Notes under the pieces: model-generated | Told to the model about the DNA's origin: nothing | Database searches by the model: none | What the model saw: the letters and a program-made list of their open reading frames with translations, nothing else | Shown here: one piece after another, positions 6,946-14,803 of the stretch | How the letters are laid out: each line of letters starts with the position of its first letter | Position numbering within the stretch: the stretch's first letter is position 1 | Assembly (NCBI GenBank): GCA_934646835.1 | Contig: CAKUES010000029.1 | Span: 1-18,512 of the forward strand | From: an uncultured Coriobacteriales bacterium | GTDB lineage: Bacteria > Actinomycetota > Coriobacteriia > Coriobacteriales > QAMH01 | Direction: 5' to 3' | Length of the DNA stretch: 18,512 nt | Translations under genes and position numbers: made by a program

Positions 6946-7962
6946 ATGCAAGAGCACAGGCAGGGGCAGGAACACGAGCATTACGGCTTCGAGGGCGGGT
7001 GGCGCCCGCGAGTGCAGGGCGAGGAGTTTGCGGAGGCTGCTGAGGAACTTTGCAGCGCAGAGTGCGCTGTGAGCGAGCGGTCGGATGACGGGGTTGACCT
7101 GCCTTGGTACGAGGATGGGGAGTTCGACGTCGACGAGGAAGGCCACGTTGGCTTCGAGCTTGACGCATTGGAGGGCGGCGTTGCAGAAGCCGCAGAGCCT
7201 GAGGTTGAAAGCGAGCGGCTGGCCCCGTTGATTGCGGTCGTGGGTGGAAGCGGAGGAGTTGGCAGGAGTACGTTGGCGTTTCTTGCTGCCTGCCTTGCGT
7301 CGCAGCAGGGAGTGAACACGGTCTTGCTCGAAGGCGACCTTCAATTTGGCGACTACGGGTTCTGGCTCGGGTTGGACGACGGCGCGCCGTCGCTTGCGAA
7401 CCCTTCTGCTTGCGAGCCTATCAAGTGCGAGCAGGGCTTTGACCTCTACAGAGCGCCGGTGTTTCCCGAAGTGGCAGACGAGGTCTGCGATGAGCTGGCA
7501 GAAAACCTCAGCAGGATTCGCGCAGGCAGGGGATTGGTCATCGCGGATACCGGCGGGTACTGGTCGGGTTTCACGGCGGGTCTTTTGCTGCAGTGCGACC
7601 TGTTCTTGATGGTGGCGGACAGCCGGCCTGCGTCGGTGGCCGCGGCGGTGAAGGCAAGCGAGCTGTGCTCGCGCTTGGGCGTGCCCAGTACGCGCATGGT
7701 CGTTGCCTACAACCGCTGGAACAGCCGCTGCCCGCTCAGTCCCGCGGATGTGGCAAGCGCACTGGGCGTGGAGAAAGCGCATTGCATTCCCGATGGCCGC
7801 GAGGTGGTGGAGGAATTGCTGAGAGGCGGCGAGTTCAAGGAGCTTGCAGAATCCGGCAATCCCGTCGTCGCGGGCATGAGCATGCTGCTGCGCGCAACCC
7901 TGCCCCGCGTCGGCATCCCCTGCGACCTGGAGGGGTTCAGGAAGAAGGGGCTTTTCAAATGA
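6946..7962 (+). CDS. tadZ: TadZ/CpaE-like MinD-superfamily protein with degenerate P-loop
   Basis: Cytoplasmic P-loop-fold protein, 338 aa, of the kind that positions Tad machinery at a pole or focus. The first ~90 residues are acidic, low in hydrophobic structure and rich in Glu/Gly, and show no receiver domain, unlike many CpaE proteins. The ATPase-like core starts at LIAVVGGSGGVGRST: the MinD signature Lys is Ser102 and the P-loop Lys is Arg107. Further family marks are LLEGDLQFGDYGFWLG (127-140), VIADTGGYW (Asp201) and DLFLMVADSRPASVAA. ATP hydrolysis is doubtful. Start: AGGAGG at 6933-6938 sits 7 nt before ATG 6946; ATG 6940, which overlaps the cpaB stop as ATGA, is the alternative. The stop overlaps the tadA start by 4 nt. 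Confidence 0.85.
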   Translation: MQEHRQGQEHEHYGFEGGWRPRVQGEEFAEAAEELCSAECAVSERSDDGVDLPWYEDGEFDVDEEGHVGFELDALEGGVAEAAEPEVESERLAPLIAVVGGSGGVGRSTLAFLAACLASQQGVNTVLLEGDLQFGDYGFWLGLDDGAPSLANPSACEPIKCEQGFDLYRAPVFPEVADEVCDELAENLSRIRAGRGLVIADTGGYWSGFTAGLLLQCDLFLMVADSRPASVAAAVKASELCSRLGVPSTRMVVAYNRWNSRCPLSPADVASALGVEKAHCIPDGREVVEELLRGGEFKELAESGNPVVAGMSMLLRATLPRVGIPCDLEGFRKKGLFK

Positions 7963-9290
7963 GGCTTTCGGATTACACGCGCCAGGCAGGCTCGCTGCAA
8001 GAAAGTGCCGGCGGGGCGTCCTCCTTTGCGGAGTGCAAGAGGGTGCTGAGAGAGCGCCTGTACCAAGACGTTGCGGGGGAGCGGCTCGCTCGGCTCGCCT
8101 CGCTTGACAGGGAGCGCGCACGGACTGAGTTGAGCGCCTTGGTTGCGCAGGTGGCGGCCTCGGCGGGGCTCGATGCAGTTGGGGGTGAGCAGCTTGACCG
8201 GCTGATAGACGAGACGGTGGACATGATCATCGGACTAGGGCCGCTCGAGTCGCTTTTGCTCGATGACTCCGTCACGGAGATCATGGTCAACGGACCCGAT
8301 AGCGTTTTCTTCGAGCGCGAGGGTAGGCTCTATACCGCTCAGGAGCGCTTTGACAGCGAGGCGCAGCTGCGGCTTGTCGTCGACCGCGTCGTGTCGCCTT
8401 TGGGCAGGCGCGTCGATGACCAACAACCCCTGGTGAACGCGCGCCTGCCGCAGGGTCACCGCGTGAACGTCGTGATTCCGCCTGTCTCCGTTCAAGGCAC
8501 TTTGCTGACGATAAGGAAGTTCAAGGCACGCTCCTTCTCATTGGACGAGATGGTCGAGATGGACAGCATGACGCAGCCGATGGCGACACTGCTTTCCTGG
8601 GCGGTCAAGGCACGCAAGAACATCGCTGTCTGCGGCGGGACCGGCGGCGGCAAGACGACTCTGCTCAATGCGCTGTCGCGCGAGATTCCCCATGACGAGC
8701 GCATCGTCACGATCGAGGATGCCGCAGAGCTCAGGTTCGACACACATCCCCATGTGGTGCGCATGGAGACGCGCATGGCGAACGCCGAGGGTCGAGGCGC
8801 GGTGGGCATCAGGGACTTGGTGACCAACGCGCTGCGCATGAGGCCCGACCGCATCATCGTTGGAGAGTGCAGGGGAGAAGAGACTCTCGACATGCTGCAG
8901 GCGATGACGACGGGACACGACGGCAGCCTCACGACCTTGCATGCGGGTTCACCGCGTGAGGCGATGACGCGCTTGGTGACCATGGTCCGCTACGGGATGG
9001 AGCTTCCGACGGAGGTCATCGAGGGACAGATAGTCTCCGCCCTCGACCTCATCGTGCAACAGGACCGTGTTTTCGGCGGGGGAAGGCGCATCACGCAAAT
9101 CGTCTCGAGAAAGCGCGGCTTCTTCGAGGGAGGAGAGAGGTTTCCCTACTCGACCCTTGTTCGTTGGGACAAGGAAACCGGCGCATATGTGTGGGAGCGC
9201 GCTCCCGAGTGGATCGACGAGCTTGTCATAGACGGGTTGGCGACGCAAGAGGAGGTTGAGCGATGGAGGCAGCAGGTGTCCTTGCCTTGA
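7959..9290 (+). CDS. tadA: Tad pilus assembly ATPase TadA/CpaF
   Basis: Secretion-superfamily hexameric ATPase that drives assembly of the Flp pilus from the cytoplasmic face of the membrane; 443 aa, normal for the family. Seen: N-terminal domain with GPLESLLLDDSVTEIMVNGPD, Walker A GGTGGGKTT (226-234, Lys232), Asp/Glu box VTIEDAAELRF, Walker B region RIIVGECRGEE (298-308, Glu303), and His box TGHDGSLTTLHAGSPREA (318-335, His320). Everything needed for ATPase function is present. The reading frame is open back to 7593 inside tadZ, but the start is ATG 7959, overlapping the tadZ stop as ATGA with GAAGGGG upstream. It overlaps tadB by 28 nt, implying translational coupling. Confidence 0.95.
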   Translation: MRLSDYTRQAGSLQESAGGASSFAECKRVLRERLYQDVAGERLARLASLDRERARTELSALVAQVAASAGLDAVGGEQLDRLIDETVDMIIGLGPLESLLLDDSVTEIMVNGPDSVFFEREGRLYTAQERFDSEAQLRLVVDRVVSPLGRRVDDQQPLVNARLPQGHRVNVVIPPVSVQGTLLTIRKFKARSFSLDEMVEMDSMTQPMATLLSWAVKARKNIAVCGGTGGGKTTLLNALSREIPHDERIVTIEDAAELRFDTHPHVVRMETRMANAEGRGAVGIRDLVTNALRMRPDRIIVGECRGEETLDMLQAMTTGHDGSLTTLHAGSPREAMTRLVTMVRYGMELPTEVIEGQIVSALDLIVQQDRVFGGGRRITQIVSRKRGFFEGGERFPYSTLVRWDKETGAYVWERAPEWIDELVIDGLATQEEVERWRQQVSLP

Positions 9291-10069
9291 GTGCTGCGCT
9301 TGCGTGCGCCGGTACCTCTGGCATGAAGCTCGGGATGCTCGCCTTCGAGGGGCTTCAGCGCGGCGTCGCACGCTTGCGAATGTCGAATGGTGGCCGTTTG
9401 CCCGCACTTGCAGAGCTGCTGGAGGCTGCGGAGATGAAGCTTGCCGGTGCGCTTGGGCGGATCCCCAAGGTGAGGCGGCTGATGTCGGCGATACGAGGTG
9501 AGCGTTATCGGCAGGAGCTGAGGAGCTCCCTGCCCCAGGCTGTGCGCTTGCTATGCATATCGCTTGACTCCGGCGGCTCGCTCCAGAGGTCATTGGAATA
9601 TGCGGTCAAGAACAGCTCTGGGCCCGTGTCCAGGGAGCTCGGCCGCGCGGTTTACGGATTGCGCGCAGGGCAGAGCTTCGAGGAGGTGATGGGGGAGCTG
9701 CGGGTGCGCACAGGCGGTGGCGAGTTTGCGTGTCTGGCGGTTGCCATGGAGATCCAGCATCGATGCGGTGGCACGCTGAGCCAGATCCTCGAGAGCGTCT
9801 CCCTGATGTTGCAGCAGAGCTCCGATCTCGAGGAGGAGCTGGTGACGAAGACGACTCAAGCACAGCTTTCCGCGCGCGTCGTCGCCCTCATGCCCCTGGT
9901 CGTCATGGCGCTGCTCTCCTTGGTGTCTCCCGGGTACTTGAGCCAGTTCTTCGAGTCGGCCTTAGGGGTGGCGCTTCTCGTTATCGCGGTGATTTTGGAG
10001 CTTGTGGGCGTTGTCTTGGTCAAGCGCACTCTCGCAGTTGACGTCGACGGCGAGGGGGTGGGCATGTGA
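9263..10069 (+). CDS. tadB: Tad pilus platform protein TadB (T2SSF domain)
   Basis: Inner-membrane platform protein, 268 aa, expected to pair with TadC above the TadA ATPase. The cytoplasmic T2SSF-type helical domain covers about residues 80-200 (LPQAVRLLCISLDSGGSLQRSLEYA ... GGTLSQILESVSLML). Two C-terminal membrane segments follow (about 207-228 and 235-257), and a weaker hydrophobic stretch is at the N-terminus. The region before the T2SSF domain is shorter than in many TadB proteins. Start ATG 9263 has AGAGGAGG (9248-9255) 7 nt upstream, inside tadA. The stop codon overlaps the GTG start of tadC by 4 nt (GTGA). Confidence 0.88.
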   Translation: MEAAGVLALSAALACAGTSGMKLGMLAFEGLQRGVARLRMSNGGRLPALAELLEAAEMKLAGALGRIPKVRRLMSAIRGERYRQELRSSLPQAVRLLCISLDSGGSLQRSLEYAVKNSSGPVSRELGRAVYGLRAGQSFEEVMGELRVRTGGGEFACLAVAMEIQHRCGGTLSQILESVSLMLQQSSDLEEELVTKTTQAQLSARVVALMPLVVMALLSLVSPGYLSQFFESALGVALLVIAVILELVGVVLVKRTLAVDVDGEGVGM

Positions 10070-10806
10070 TCTATCTGCTGCTCTGCCTCGCCTTGCTTGC
10101 TACGGCTTGCGCGGGCTTCCAGTTGGCCCGCTGCGCCGTGTGGGAGTTTGCGACGCGCAAGAGGCGTTTGACGCGAGAAAAGCTCACGCTGTCCCAAGCG
10201 CTCGAGGACCCGGTTTTCGCCTTTGCGTTGCTGGCAGCCGTGAGTGGTGTTGCGGCTATGGCGCTCATGCCTGCGCTGCTCCCGCTCTGTCTGCTGGCAA
10301 GTGCGGTCTTTGCAAGAAAGATGCCCGCATATCTTGAGCGTCGACACCGTGAGTTGGTCAGGGCGAGCTGTGAGAAAGAGCTGCCGATGTTTTGCGACAT
10401 TGTGGCCATGGGGATCGACGCGGGGCTTTCCTTCGATGCTGCGCTCAAGCTGTACTGTGCGCGCTTTGACAACGAACTCTCTCGCAGGGTGGGTTCAGCA
10501 CAAGAGTGCTGGGAGCATGCCATCACTTCAAGGGAGGCTGCGCTCGAGGCGATGGCCGATGAAATCGGCTCTCCCTCGGTAAAGCGCTTTGCGGACACCG
10601 CCTCGAGGGCGGTGGCGCAGGGTGCGCCGCTGGCGGAGATGTTGAGGAGGCTTGCCGCGGCGTTGCGGCAGGTGAGAAAGGCGGAGATTGAGCGCGAGGT
10701 CGCGAAGGCGCCCGTCAAGATGCTCGTCCCCACTGGTGTCTTCATCTTGCCTGCGATGCTCTTGCTGGTGATGGGCCCGATGCTCTTGCAGTTCATGGGC
10801 ACCTAG
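10066..10806 (+). CDS. tadC: Tad pilus platform protein TadC (T2SSF domain)
   Basis: Second platform protein, 246 aa. Hydrophobic segments are at 1-20 (IYLLLCLALLATACAGFQL), about 50-83 and 222-245, with a T2SSF domain between (KELPMFCDIVAMGIDAGLSFDAALKLYC ... GAPLAEMLRRLAAALRQVRKAEIEREVAKAPVKMLVP). The AKAPVKMLVPTGVFILPAMLLLVMGP ending is characteristic of TadC. The start is GTG 10066 coupled to the tadB stop, with a purine-rich GAGGGGG upstream. It is followed by the largest gap in the Tad locus (64 nt), which has no terminator. Confidence 0.9.
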   Translation: MIYLLLCLALLATACAGFQLARCAVWEFATRKRRLTREKLTLSQALEDPVFAFALLAAVSGVAAMALMPALLPLCLLASAVFARKMPAYLERRHRELVRASCEKELPMFCDIVAMGIDAGLSFDAALKLYCARFDNELSRRVGSAQECWEHAITSREAALEAMADEIGSPSVKRFADTASRAVAQGAPLAEMLRRLAAALRQVRKAEIEREVAKAPVKMLVPTGVFILPAMLLLVMGPMLLQFMGT

Positions 10807-10870
10807 GCGGGCGAGGGCAGGCTGAGGTGTTTGCAGAGAGAAGAACAAAGAGAAAGGGAAGGTAAGAACG

Positions 10871-11077
10871 ATGAACGAGCTTGCAATGAGGACCCATATC
10901 GCGATGGTTAGCGCTGTTTACCGTTTGAAGCACGGCGGAGAGGAGGGGCAGGGTACGACGGAGTACGCGATCTTGGTTGGTGTGCTTGCGGTTATAGCCA
11001 TGCTCGCCATCAGTGCCTTCAAGGGCAAGATAAGCGAGCTGTGGACTGCGATCTCCGACGGAGTGAACGGGTTGTAG
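10871..11077 (+). CDS. flp: Flp-type major pilin
   Basis: Small prepilin of 68 aa, likely the major pilus subunit. The leader of 26 residues ends in HGGEEG. Predicted cleavage is Gly26|Gln27, which puts Glu31 at +5 before Tyr, the classic Flp EY pair, followed by a hydrophobic helix YAILVGVLAVIAMLAISAF and a short C-terminus. The mature subunit would be about 42 residues, typical for Flp. The 37 nt before the start are almost all purine and include GGGAAGG (10856-10862), the least obstructed initiation region in the locus, consistent with a subunit needed in excess. The leader is longer than most Flp leaders; MVSAVYRLK (Met12) is a possible later start. Confidence 0.92.
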   Translation: MNELAMRTHIAMVSAVYRLKHGGEEGQGTTEYAILVGVLAVIAMLAISAFKGKISELWTAISDGVNGL

Positions 11078-11079
11078 CT

Positions 11080-11283
11080 GTGTGTGCTTTGCCTCAGGGG
11101 GCAGAAAGCGGGCAGGCGTCGCTTGAGTATGCGGTGGTTTGCGCTGTCCTCATCGTCATCGCGGTCGCTTGCGGTGCCTTGTGGCGCTTTGGCGCTGGCG
11201 GCGGTTTCTCCGACATCGCCCTAAGACACGCCAGCCATTCGGTAGAAGCCCAGGGAGGGATAGTCGATGCACTTCTCTATTGA
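11080..11283 (+). CDS. Second Flp/TadE-like small prepilin
   Basis: Short pilin-like protein, about 67 aa. The leader MCALPQGAESG is followed by predicted cleavage Gly11|Gln12 and Glu16 at +5 (QASLEYAVVCAVLIVIAVACGALW). About 35 hydrophilic residues follow, so it is larger than Flp after the membrane helix and may be a minor pilin. The frame is open from GTG 11041 inside flp. GTG 11080 is preferred because it begins 2 nt after the flp stop and gives a normal short leader, but its ribosome binding site is poor (GGAG 16 nt away), so it may depend on coupling with flp. It overlaps the next gene by 17 nt. Confidence 0.72.
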   Translation: MCALPQGAESGQASLEYAVVCAVLIVIAVACGALWRFGAGGGFSDIALRHASHSVEAQGGIVDALLY

Positions 11284-11764
11284 TCGCCTGCTGGCAGACG
11301 AGCGGGGTCAGAGCACAGTGGAGGCGGCGTTTGCCCTCCCGCTGCTCCTTGCCCTGTTCGCCTTGCTTCTCCAGCCAGCCGTGCTGTTGTACGACCGCTG
11401 CGTGATGCAATCTGCAGCAGCGGAGACCTGTAGACTTGCGGCTCTTGGGTCATGCAGCGATGAGGCGGTACGGGCTTTTGCCATACGTCGTCTCGAGGCG
11501 CTTCCTGCGCTCGATCTGTTTCACACAAGCGCTTGCGCATGGGAGGTCCAGCTTGGTGAGGGAGAGGGCTCCGGCTCGGCGTCGGTCTGCATCGAAGGGC
11601 ACGTCAAGACCTTGCTCCTGCTGGGGATAAGTGCCTCTTCTATGACTGAAGCGGCGGGGGATGGCTGTGCGCTCATGCGTTGTGAGCTGGTGAGCGCACT
11701 GCGTCCGGCGTGGCTCGGCGACGAGGTGGCAAGCCCGTCCGAGTGGATAGGGCAATGGGAATGA
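11267..11764 (+). CDS. tadE: TadE-like minor pseudopilin
   Basis: Protein of 165 aa with a class-III-prepilin-type N-terminus: leader MHFSIDRLLADERG, cleavage Gly14|Gln15, Glu19 at +5 (QSTVEAAFALPLLLALFALL), as in TadE/TadF. The rest is an extracytoplasmic domain with six Cys (CVMQSAAAETC, GSC, SAC, VC, GC-ALMRC), which could form disulfides. The TadE-type phrase AFALPLLL is conserved. ATG 11267 has GGGAGGGA (11253-11260) at good distance. The stop codon overlaps the next start as ATGA. Predicted role: minor pseudopilin needed for pilus initiation or adhesion; specific function not shown. Confidence 0.82.
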   Translation: MHFSIDRLLADERGQSTVEAAFALPLLLALFALLLQPAVLLYDRCVMQSAAAETCRLAALGSCSDEAVRAFAIRRLEALPALDLFHTSACAWEVQLGEGEGSGSASVCIEGHVKTLLLLGISASSMTEAAGDGCALMRCELVSALRPAWLGDEVASPSEWIGQWE

Positions 11765-13854
11765 GAGGGTTGTTCATCTCCAAGGGCGAGGAGGGCTTCA
11801 CAACGGTGGGCACTGCCATCGCGCTCTTGCTTGCGATCGTTTTGGCGTTTGGCGGGGTGCAGGCGTGCTGGGTGCAATCGCGCTCTGGCCAGATCCAGTA
11901 CGTGGCAGATGCGGCGGCGCTGGCTGCGGATGGCGCTGTGGCCGAGTACGTCGTCTATGCGCAGACCATCGATGCCGCGATTCTCTCGTTGTCGCTCATT
12001 GGGCTTGCAAGCTACGCGGCCTCTGCTGTCGCTGCCTTCGTTCCTGGTGGGGAAGGCGTGGCTGCCAAGTTCGTCGAGCTTGGGTCAAGGGTGTTCGAGA
12101 CACGAGAGAGCTTTGCAAAGAGCGCTGTCAAGGGCTTGAACATGGCTCAGAAGCTCATGCCCGCCATATGCACCAAGAGGGTCTACGACGTGCTTGAGGC
12201 AAACTCTGCCGTCAGCGGCATTGCCTACCACGGCGTGGCTGTGCCATTGCCGTTGACTGGCGAGAAGTTGAGCGTCTCCGGTGGAGAGGAGCTGCGCGAC
12301 GCCACCGAGGAGATCGCATCGAAGGAGCAAGAAGTCGAGGAGGAGGTGAAGAAGCAGGAGAAGGCTCGCGAGGAGATGGAGCGGGCAAAGGAGCGCGCAT
12401 GGCAGGCCGACTGCGCCGGTGACGTCTGCATGCGAGAGAGAGCGTCGACTTTGGCGGGGCTCTCTGGAGCAGCCAATCCCCAGTACGCGGATGTCGACTC
12501 ATGGAGTTTCTCCATTCCGATCGAGAGGGCGAAAGCCTATTACAAAGCACGGCAGAAGCAGGAGGCGGGATCTTCATACGGGGGTTCTCCGGAGCTTATT
12601 GCGGAGTCTGTGGCGAGAAAGGCTTTTTACGGATATGCGGCTGCGACGGTGTCTAAAGGCAGTGTGAGCGTTGACTCACAGGGAAACGAGGTTCCCCGCC
12701 TGAAGTCTCTAGCGAGGAACAAGGAGCAGATGAAGAAGACCTACCTCTACACGGAGTCTGCGTATCCCGTATGCCAAGGCAGCAAGGGAAAAGTGCTTCA
12801 TGCGTACGAGGGCTGCCCTGGCTATGCGAAGGGCAGTCCCGCGGGCAGGGCCTCTGTGAGCGCTATCGATGCGGGAGAAGTGTCCGAGTGCGCGGAGTGC
12901 AAGTTCTCCGTCGTGACTTTGGGGCGTGTTCCCAGCGCTTCGACTTCGATCGATAACGGCTTCGAGTACTACTACCGCTTGGTCGTTGAGGCTTCCGAGG
13001 ATTATCGGGCTGCTGCGCAGGAGGTGGAGAAGAGCTCCGGCAAGCTGCGCGATGCAGCTGAGGAGATGCAAGGCTCGTTCAAGGACGCCCTCTCCTCGCT
13101 TGCGGGCATGCGCCTCAATATCCAGCCTCCTGGTCGCTATGGCTGCGTCTGCATCGTCGTTGCCGATGAGAGCACGGCGAGTGTGGGCGGCAGCTTTGCA
13201 GGCGGCCAGATGACTTTGGCGCCGCGCGTTGCTGTCTCCGCTGCAACGTTGGCAGAAGACGAGGCTGTCGACCAAGCGCAGGTCATCTCCAGCGTTGGCT
13301 CGGGGCTTGTTCCCCAAGAATGCGTTACTGGCGCGCTTGCGAAGGCCTTGTTTGGGGCCTGGGGCAAGGCGCTGGGGGCATATGCTCAAGGTGTCACCGG
13401 TGTGGAGGAGGTCATCAAGGGCGCGCTCGCCTCGATCCCATTGGTGGGAACGGACCTTTCCACATGGGTGGCGGACGGCTTTAACGACGCTGTCACGGCA
13501 AGCGGCCTGGCGCCGGCGGAGCTCAAGGCTTTCAAGCCGGTTCTAGTTGCAAGCAAGGATGTGTTGGAGGCTGATGGGAGCGGCCTGTCTAAGGCGCTTT
13601 TGTCTGCGAAACGCGGAGCTGAGCTTGCCTCCGAGGTAAGCATCGGCGAGCTTTCCAACGCCATCGAGATGCTCAGGGGACTTGACTTGGGAGAGGGCGA
13701 GGTGTCGACAGGCGATGTTTTGGTCTTGGCGACTCTCTCTTTGAGTTTGGGAAACCTCGGCGTTGGCGAGAAGTCGATCGGCATCTCTGAGATGGGAGAC
13801 TTTGTGGGTCTGTTTGCAGAGAGCTTGTCGAGCGTGCGGGGTGGGTTGCGATGA
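11761..13854 (+). CDS. Large TadG-like pseudopilin with coiled coil and His/Cys cluster
   Basis: Membrane-anchored extracytoplasmic protein of 697 aa. It begins with a prepilin-like segment (KGEEG|FTTVGTAIALLLAIVLAFGG, cleavage Gly12) in which the +5 Glu is Gly17. Next comes the TadE/TadG phrase IQYVADAAALAADGA. Residues 175-213 are a heptad-like charged coiled coil (EEIASKEQEVEEEVKKQEKA onward). Residues 335-385 hold Cys338, His347, Cys352, Cys377 and Cys380 in the order H-x4-C ... A-x-E-x-S-E-C-x2-C, like small zinc-binding domains at the ends of nuclease-like proteins. The C-terminal ~250 residues are Ala/Gly/Leu-rich helices with no family I recognise. No von Willebrand A MIDAS is visible, unlike proteobacterial TadG. 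Start 11761 overlaps the tadE stop; ATG 11755 is the alternative. It may be a pilus-tip or anchoring component. Confidence 0.78.
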   Translation: MRGLFISKGEEGFTTVGTAIALLLAIVLAFGGVQACWVQSRSGQIQYVADAAALAADGAVAEYVVYAQTIDAAILSLSLIGLASYAASAVAAFVPGGEGVAAKFVELGSRVFETRESFAKSAVKGLNMAQKLMPAICTKRVYDVLEANSAVSGIAYHGVAVPLPLTGEKLSVSGGEELRDATEEIASKEQEVEEEVKKQEKAREEMERAKERAWQADCAGDVCMRERASTLAGLSGAANPQYADVDSWSFSIPIERAKAYYKARQKQEAGSSYGGSPELIAESVARKAFYGYAAATVSKGSVSVDSQGNEVPRLKSLARNKEQMKKTYLYTESAYPVCQGSKGKVLHAYEGCPGYAKGSPAGRASVSAIDAGEVSECAECKFSVVTLGRVPSASTSIDNGFEYYYRLVVEASEDYRAAAQEVEKSSGKLRDAAEEMQGSFKDALSSLAGMRLNIQPPGRYGCVCIVVADESTASVGGSFAGGQMTLAPRVAVSAATLAEDEAVDQAQVISSVGSGLVPQECVTGALAKALFGAWGKALGAYAQGVTGVEEVIKGALASIPLVGTDLSTWVADGFNDAVTASGLAPAELKAFKPVLVASKDVLEADGSGLSKALLSAKRGAELASEVSIGELSNAIEMLRGLDLGEGEVSTGDVLVLATLSLSLGNLGVGEKSIGISEMGDFVGLFAESLSSVRGGLR

Positions 13855-14291
13855 GAGGTCGGCTTTGGGACGAGCGTCTTGAAGCAGGTCAGATGGTGGT
13901 TGAGCTCTGCGTCGTGATGCCCGTGATCCTCATGGTTGCCGTGGCGATCGTCGACGGGCTCGTCTTCGCTGCGGCATGTGCTAAGTTCGACCATCTGGCC
14001 CCGCAGGCGGTGCTTGCAGTAGCTGCCTCGCCAGAGGGCACTTCTTTTGATGCGGGGGCATGTTCTGCGGAGATCGAGGGGTGCCTCTTTGAGGAGATGG
14101 CCAAGGATCGGGCGGAGGTTTCTGTGGAGGCGAGTGACAGTGGGCGCGTGTGCGAGTTCACCTGCAAGCTCTCCATGACCCCATGGCCTCTTGTTGATGC
14201 GGGTGGGAGCGTGATGGGCATGGGCGTGCCTGTGCAGTTGAGCAGGGAGTTCAGGTTTTGCGTCAGGCCGTATGTGATTGGAGAGCTGTAG
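13851..14291 (+). CDS. Second TadE-like minor pseudopilin
   Basis: 146 aa. Leader MRGRLWDERLEAG, cleavage Gly13|Gln14, Glu18 at +5 (QMVVELCVVMPVILMVAVAIVDGLVF), which is the TadE pattern including the VMPVIL core. The extracytoplasmic part has six Cys after the helix (CAKF, GACSAEIEGC, RVCEFTC, RFC). It is coupled to the TadG-like gene by an ATGA overlap and ends 2 nt before the DUF192 gene. It is probably a partner of the upstream TadE-like protein; the paired Cys-rich minor pilins suggest disulfide-stabilised heads, which is inference. Confidence 0.8.
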   Translation: MRGRLWDERLEAGQMVVELCVVMPVILMVAVAIVDGLVFAAACAKFDHLAPQAVLAVAASPEGTSFDAGACSAEIEGCLFEEMAKDRAEVSVEASDSGRVCEFTCKLSMTPWPLVDAGGSVMGMGVPVQLSREFRFCVRPYVIGEL

Positions 14292-14293
14292 GG

Positions 14294-14626
14294 ATGAGGC
14301 TTCGTTTTGCCGTGACGCCCTTTTCGCGTGCCCGTGGCTTGCTATGGCGCAAGCGAAGGTGGCTTGGGGGCGATGGGGTGCTGGTGCTTGCTCCGTGCGC
14401 GAGCGTCCATACGTTTGGGATGAGGGAGCGCATAGACATCGCCTTTGTCGGTGCTGATGGGAAGGTGGTCCGCTCTGACAGGCGCGTGAGGCCGGGGCGC
14501 GTGCTTTCCTGCCCCTCAGCCGTCGCCGTGGTCGAGCGCTTTTCTCCGTACACTGCAGTTGGCGATCCCTTTGTACCTCCACCGGAGCCGTGGTTTCAAG
14601 CGGGAGATGTGGTTTGTCTGGGCTGA
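14294..14626 (+). CDS. DUF192 family protein at the end of the Tad operon
   Basis: 110-aa single-domain protein. It matches the DUF192 pattern: RLRFAVTPFSRARGLLWRK (the usual T-x-x-x-R-x-x-GLM-x-R), then VHTFGMRERIDIAFVGADGKVV (the usual WMKNT-PLDI-F-D-x-G), and a C-terminal GDVV. There is no signal peptide or membrane segment, so it should stay cytoplasmic, whereas many DUF192 proteins are exported. The function of the family is not established. Start ATG 14294 follows the previous stop by 2 nt with a weak GTAGGG before it; an earlier in-frame start at 14258 would overlap the pilin gene. Its place as last gene in a tightly coupled pilus operon suggests a pilus-related role, inferred only. 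Confidence 0.75.
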   Translation: MRLRFAVTPFSRARGLLWRKRRWLGGDGVLVLAPCASVHTFGMRERIDIAFVGADGKVVRSDRRVRPGRVLSCPSAVAVVERFSPYTAVGDPFVPPPEPWFQAGDVVCLG

Positions 14627-14729
14627 AGCGGTCTGTGTCGGGGCGTCGAGTGCTCGGAGAGACCCTTCGCCGTGAACGGGGCCTCTGCTCAACATCGGAG
14701 AGGCAAGGGCCTGCAGCAAGTCGCAGCGT

Positions 14730-14751
14730 GGGGTCGATTGAAATCGACCCC
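14730..14751. repeat. Palindrome GGGGTCGATT/AATCGACCCC followed by CTACG
   Basis: Perfect 10-bp stem, loop GA, about 100 nt after the last Tad-operon gene. With its CCCCTACGTA flank it mirrors TACGTAGGGG of the next palindrome at 14804. There is no T tract, but it is the first strong stem after the operon and could protect or end its 3' mRNA. Confidence 0.7.
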
Positions 14752-14803
14752 TACGTAAATATACCTATATTGGAACAATGGCAGCGCTGGTCAAATGTAC
14801 GTA

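Noticed and set aside
10807..10870. Terminator between tadC and flp
   Set aside because: The gap is purine-rich with no stable stem or T tract; it looks like an efficient initiation region for flp.
11761..13854. von Willebrand A domain as in proteobacterial TadG
   Set aside because: No DxSxS MIDAS motif or matching fold pattern is found in the 697-residue protein.
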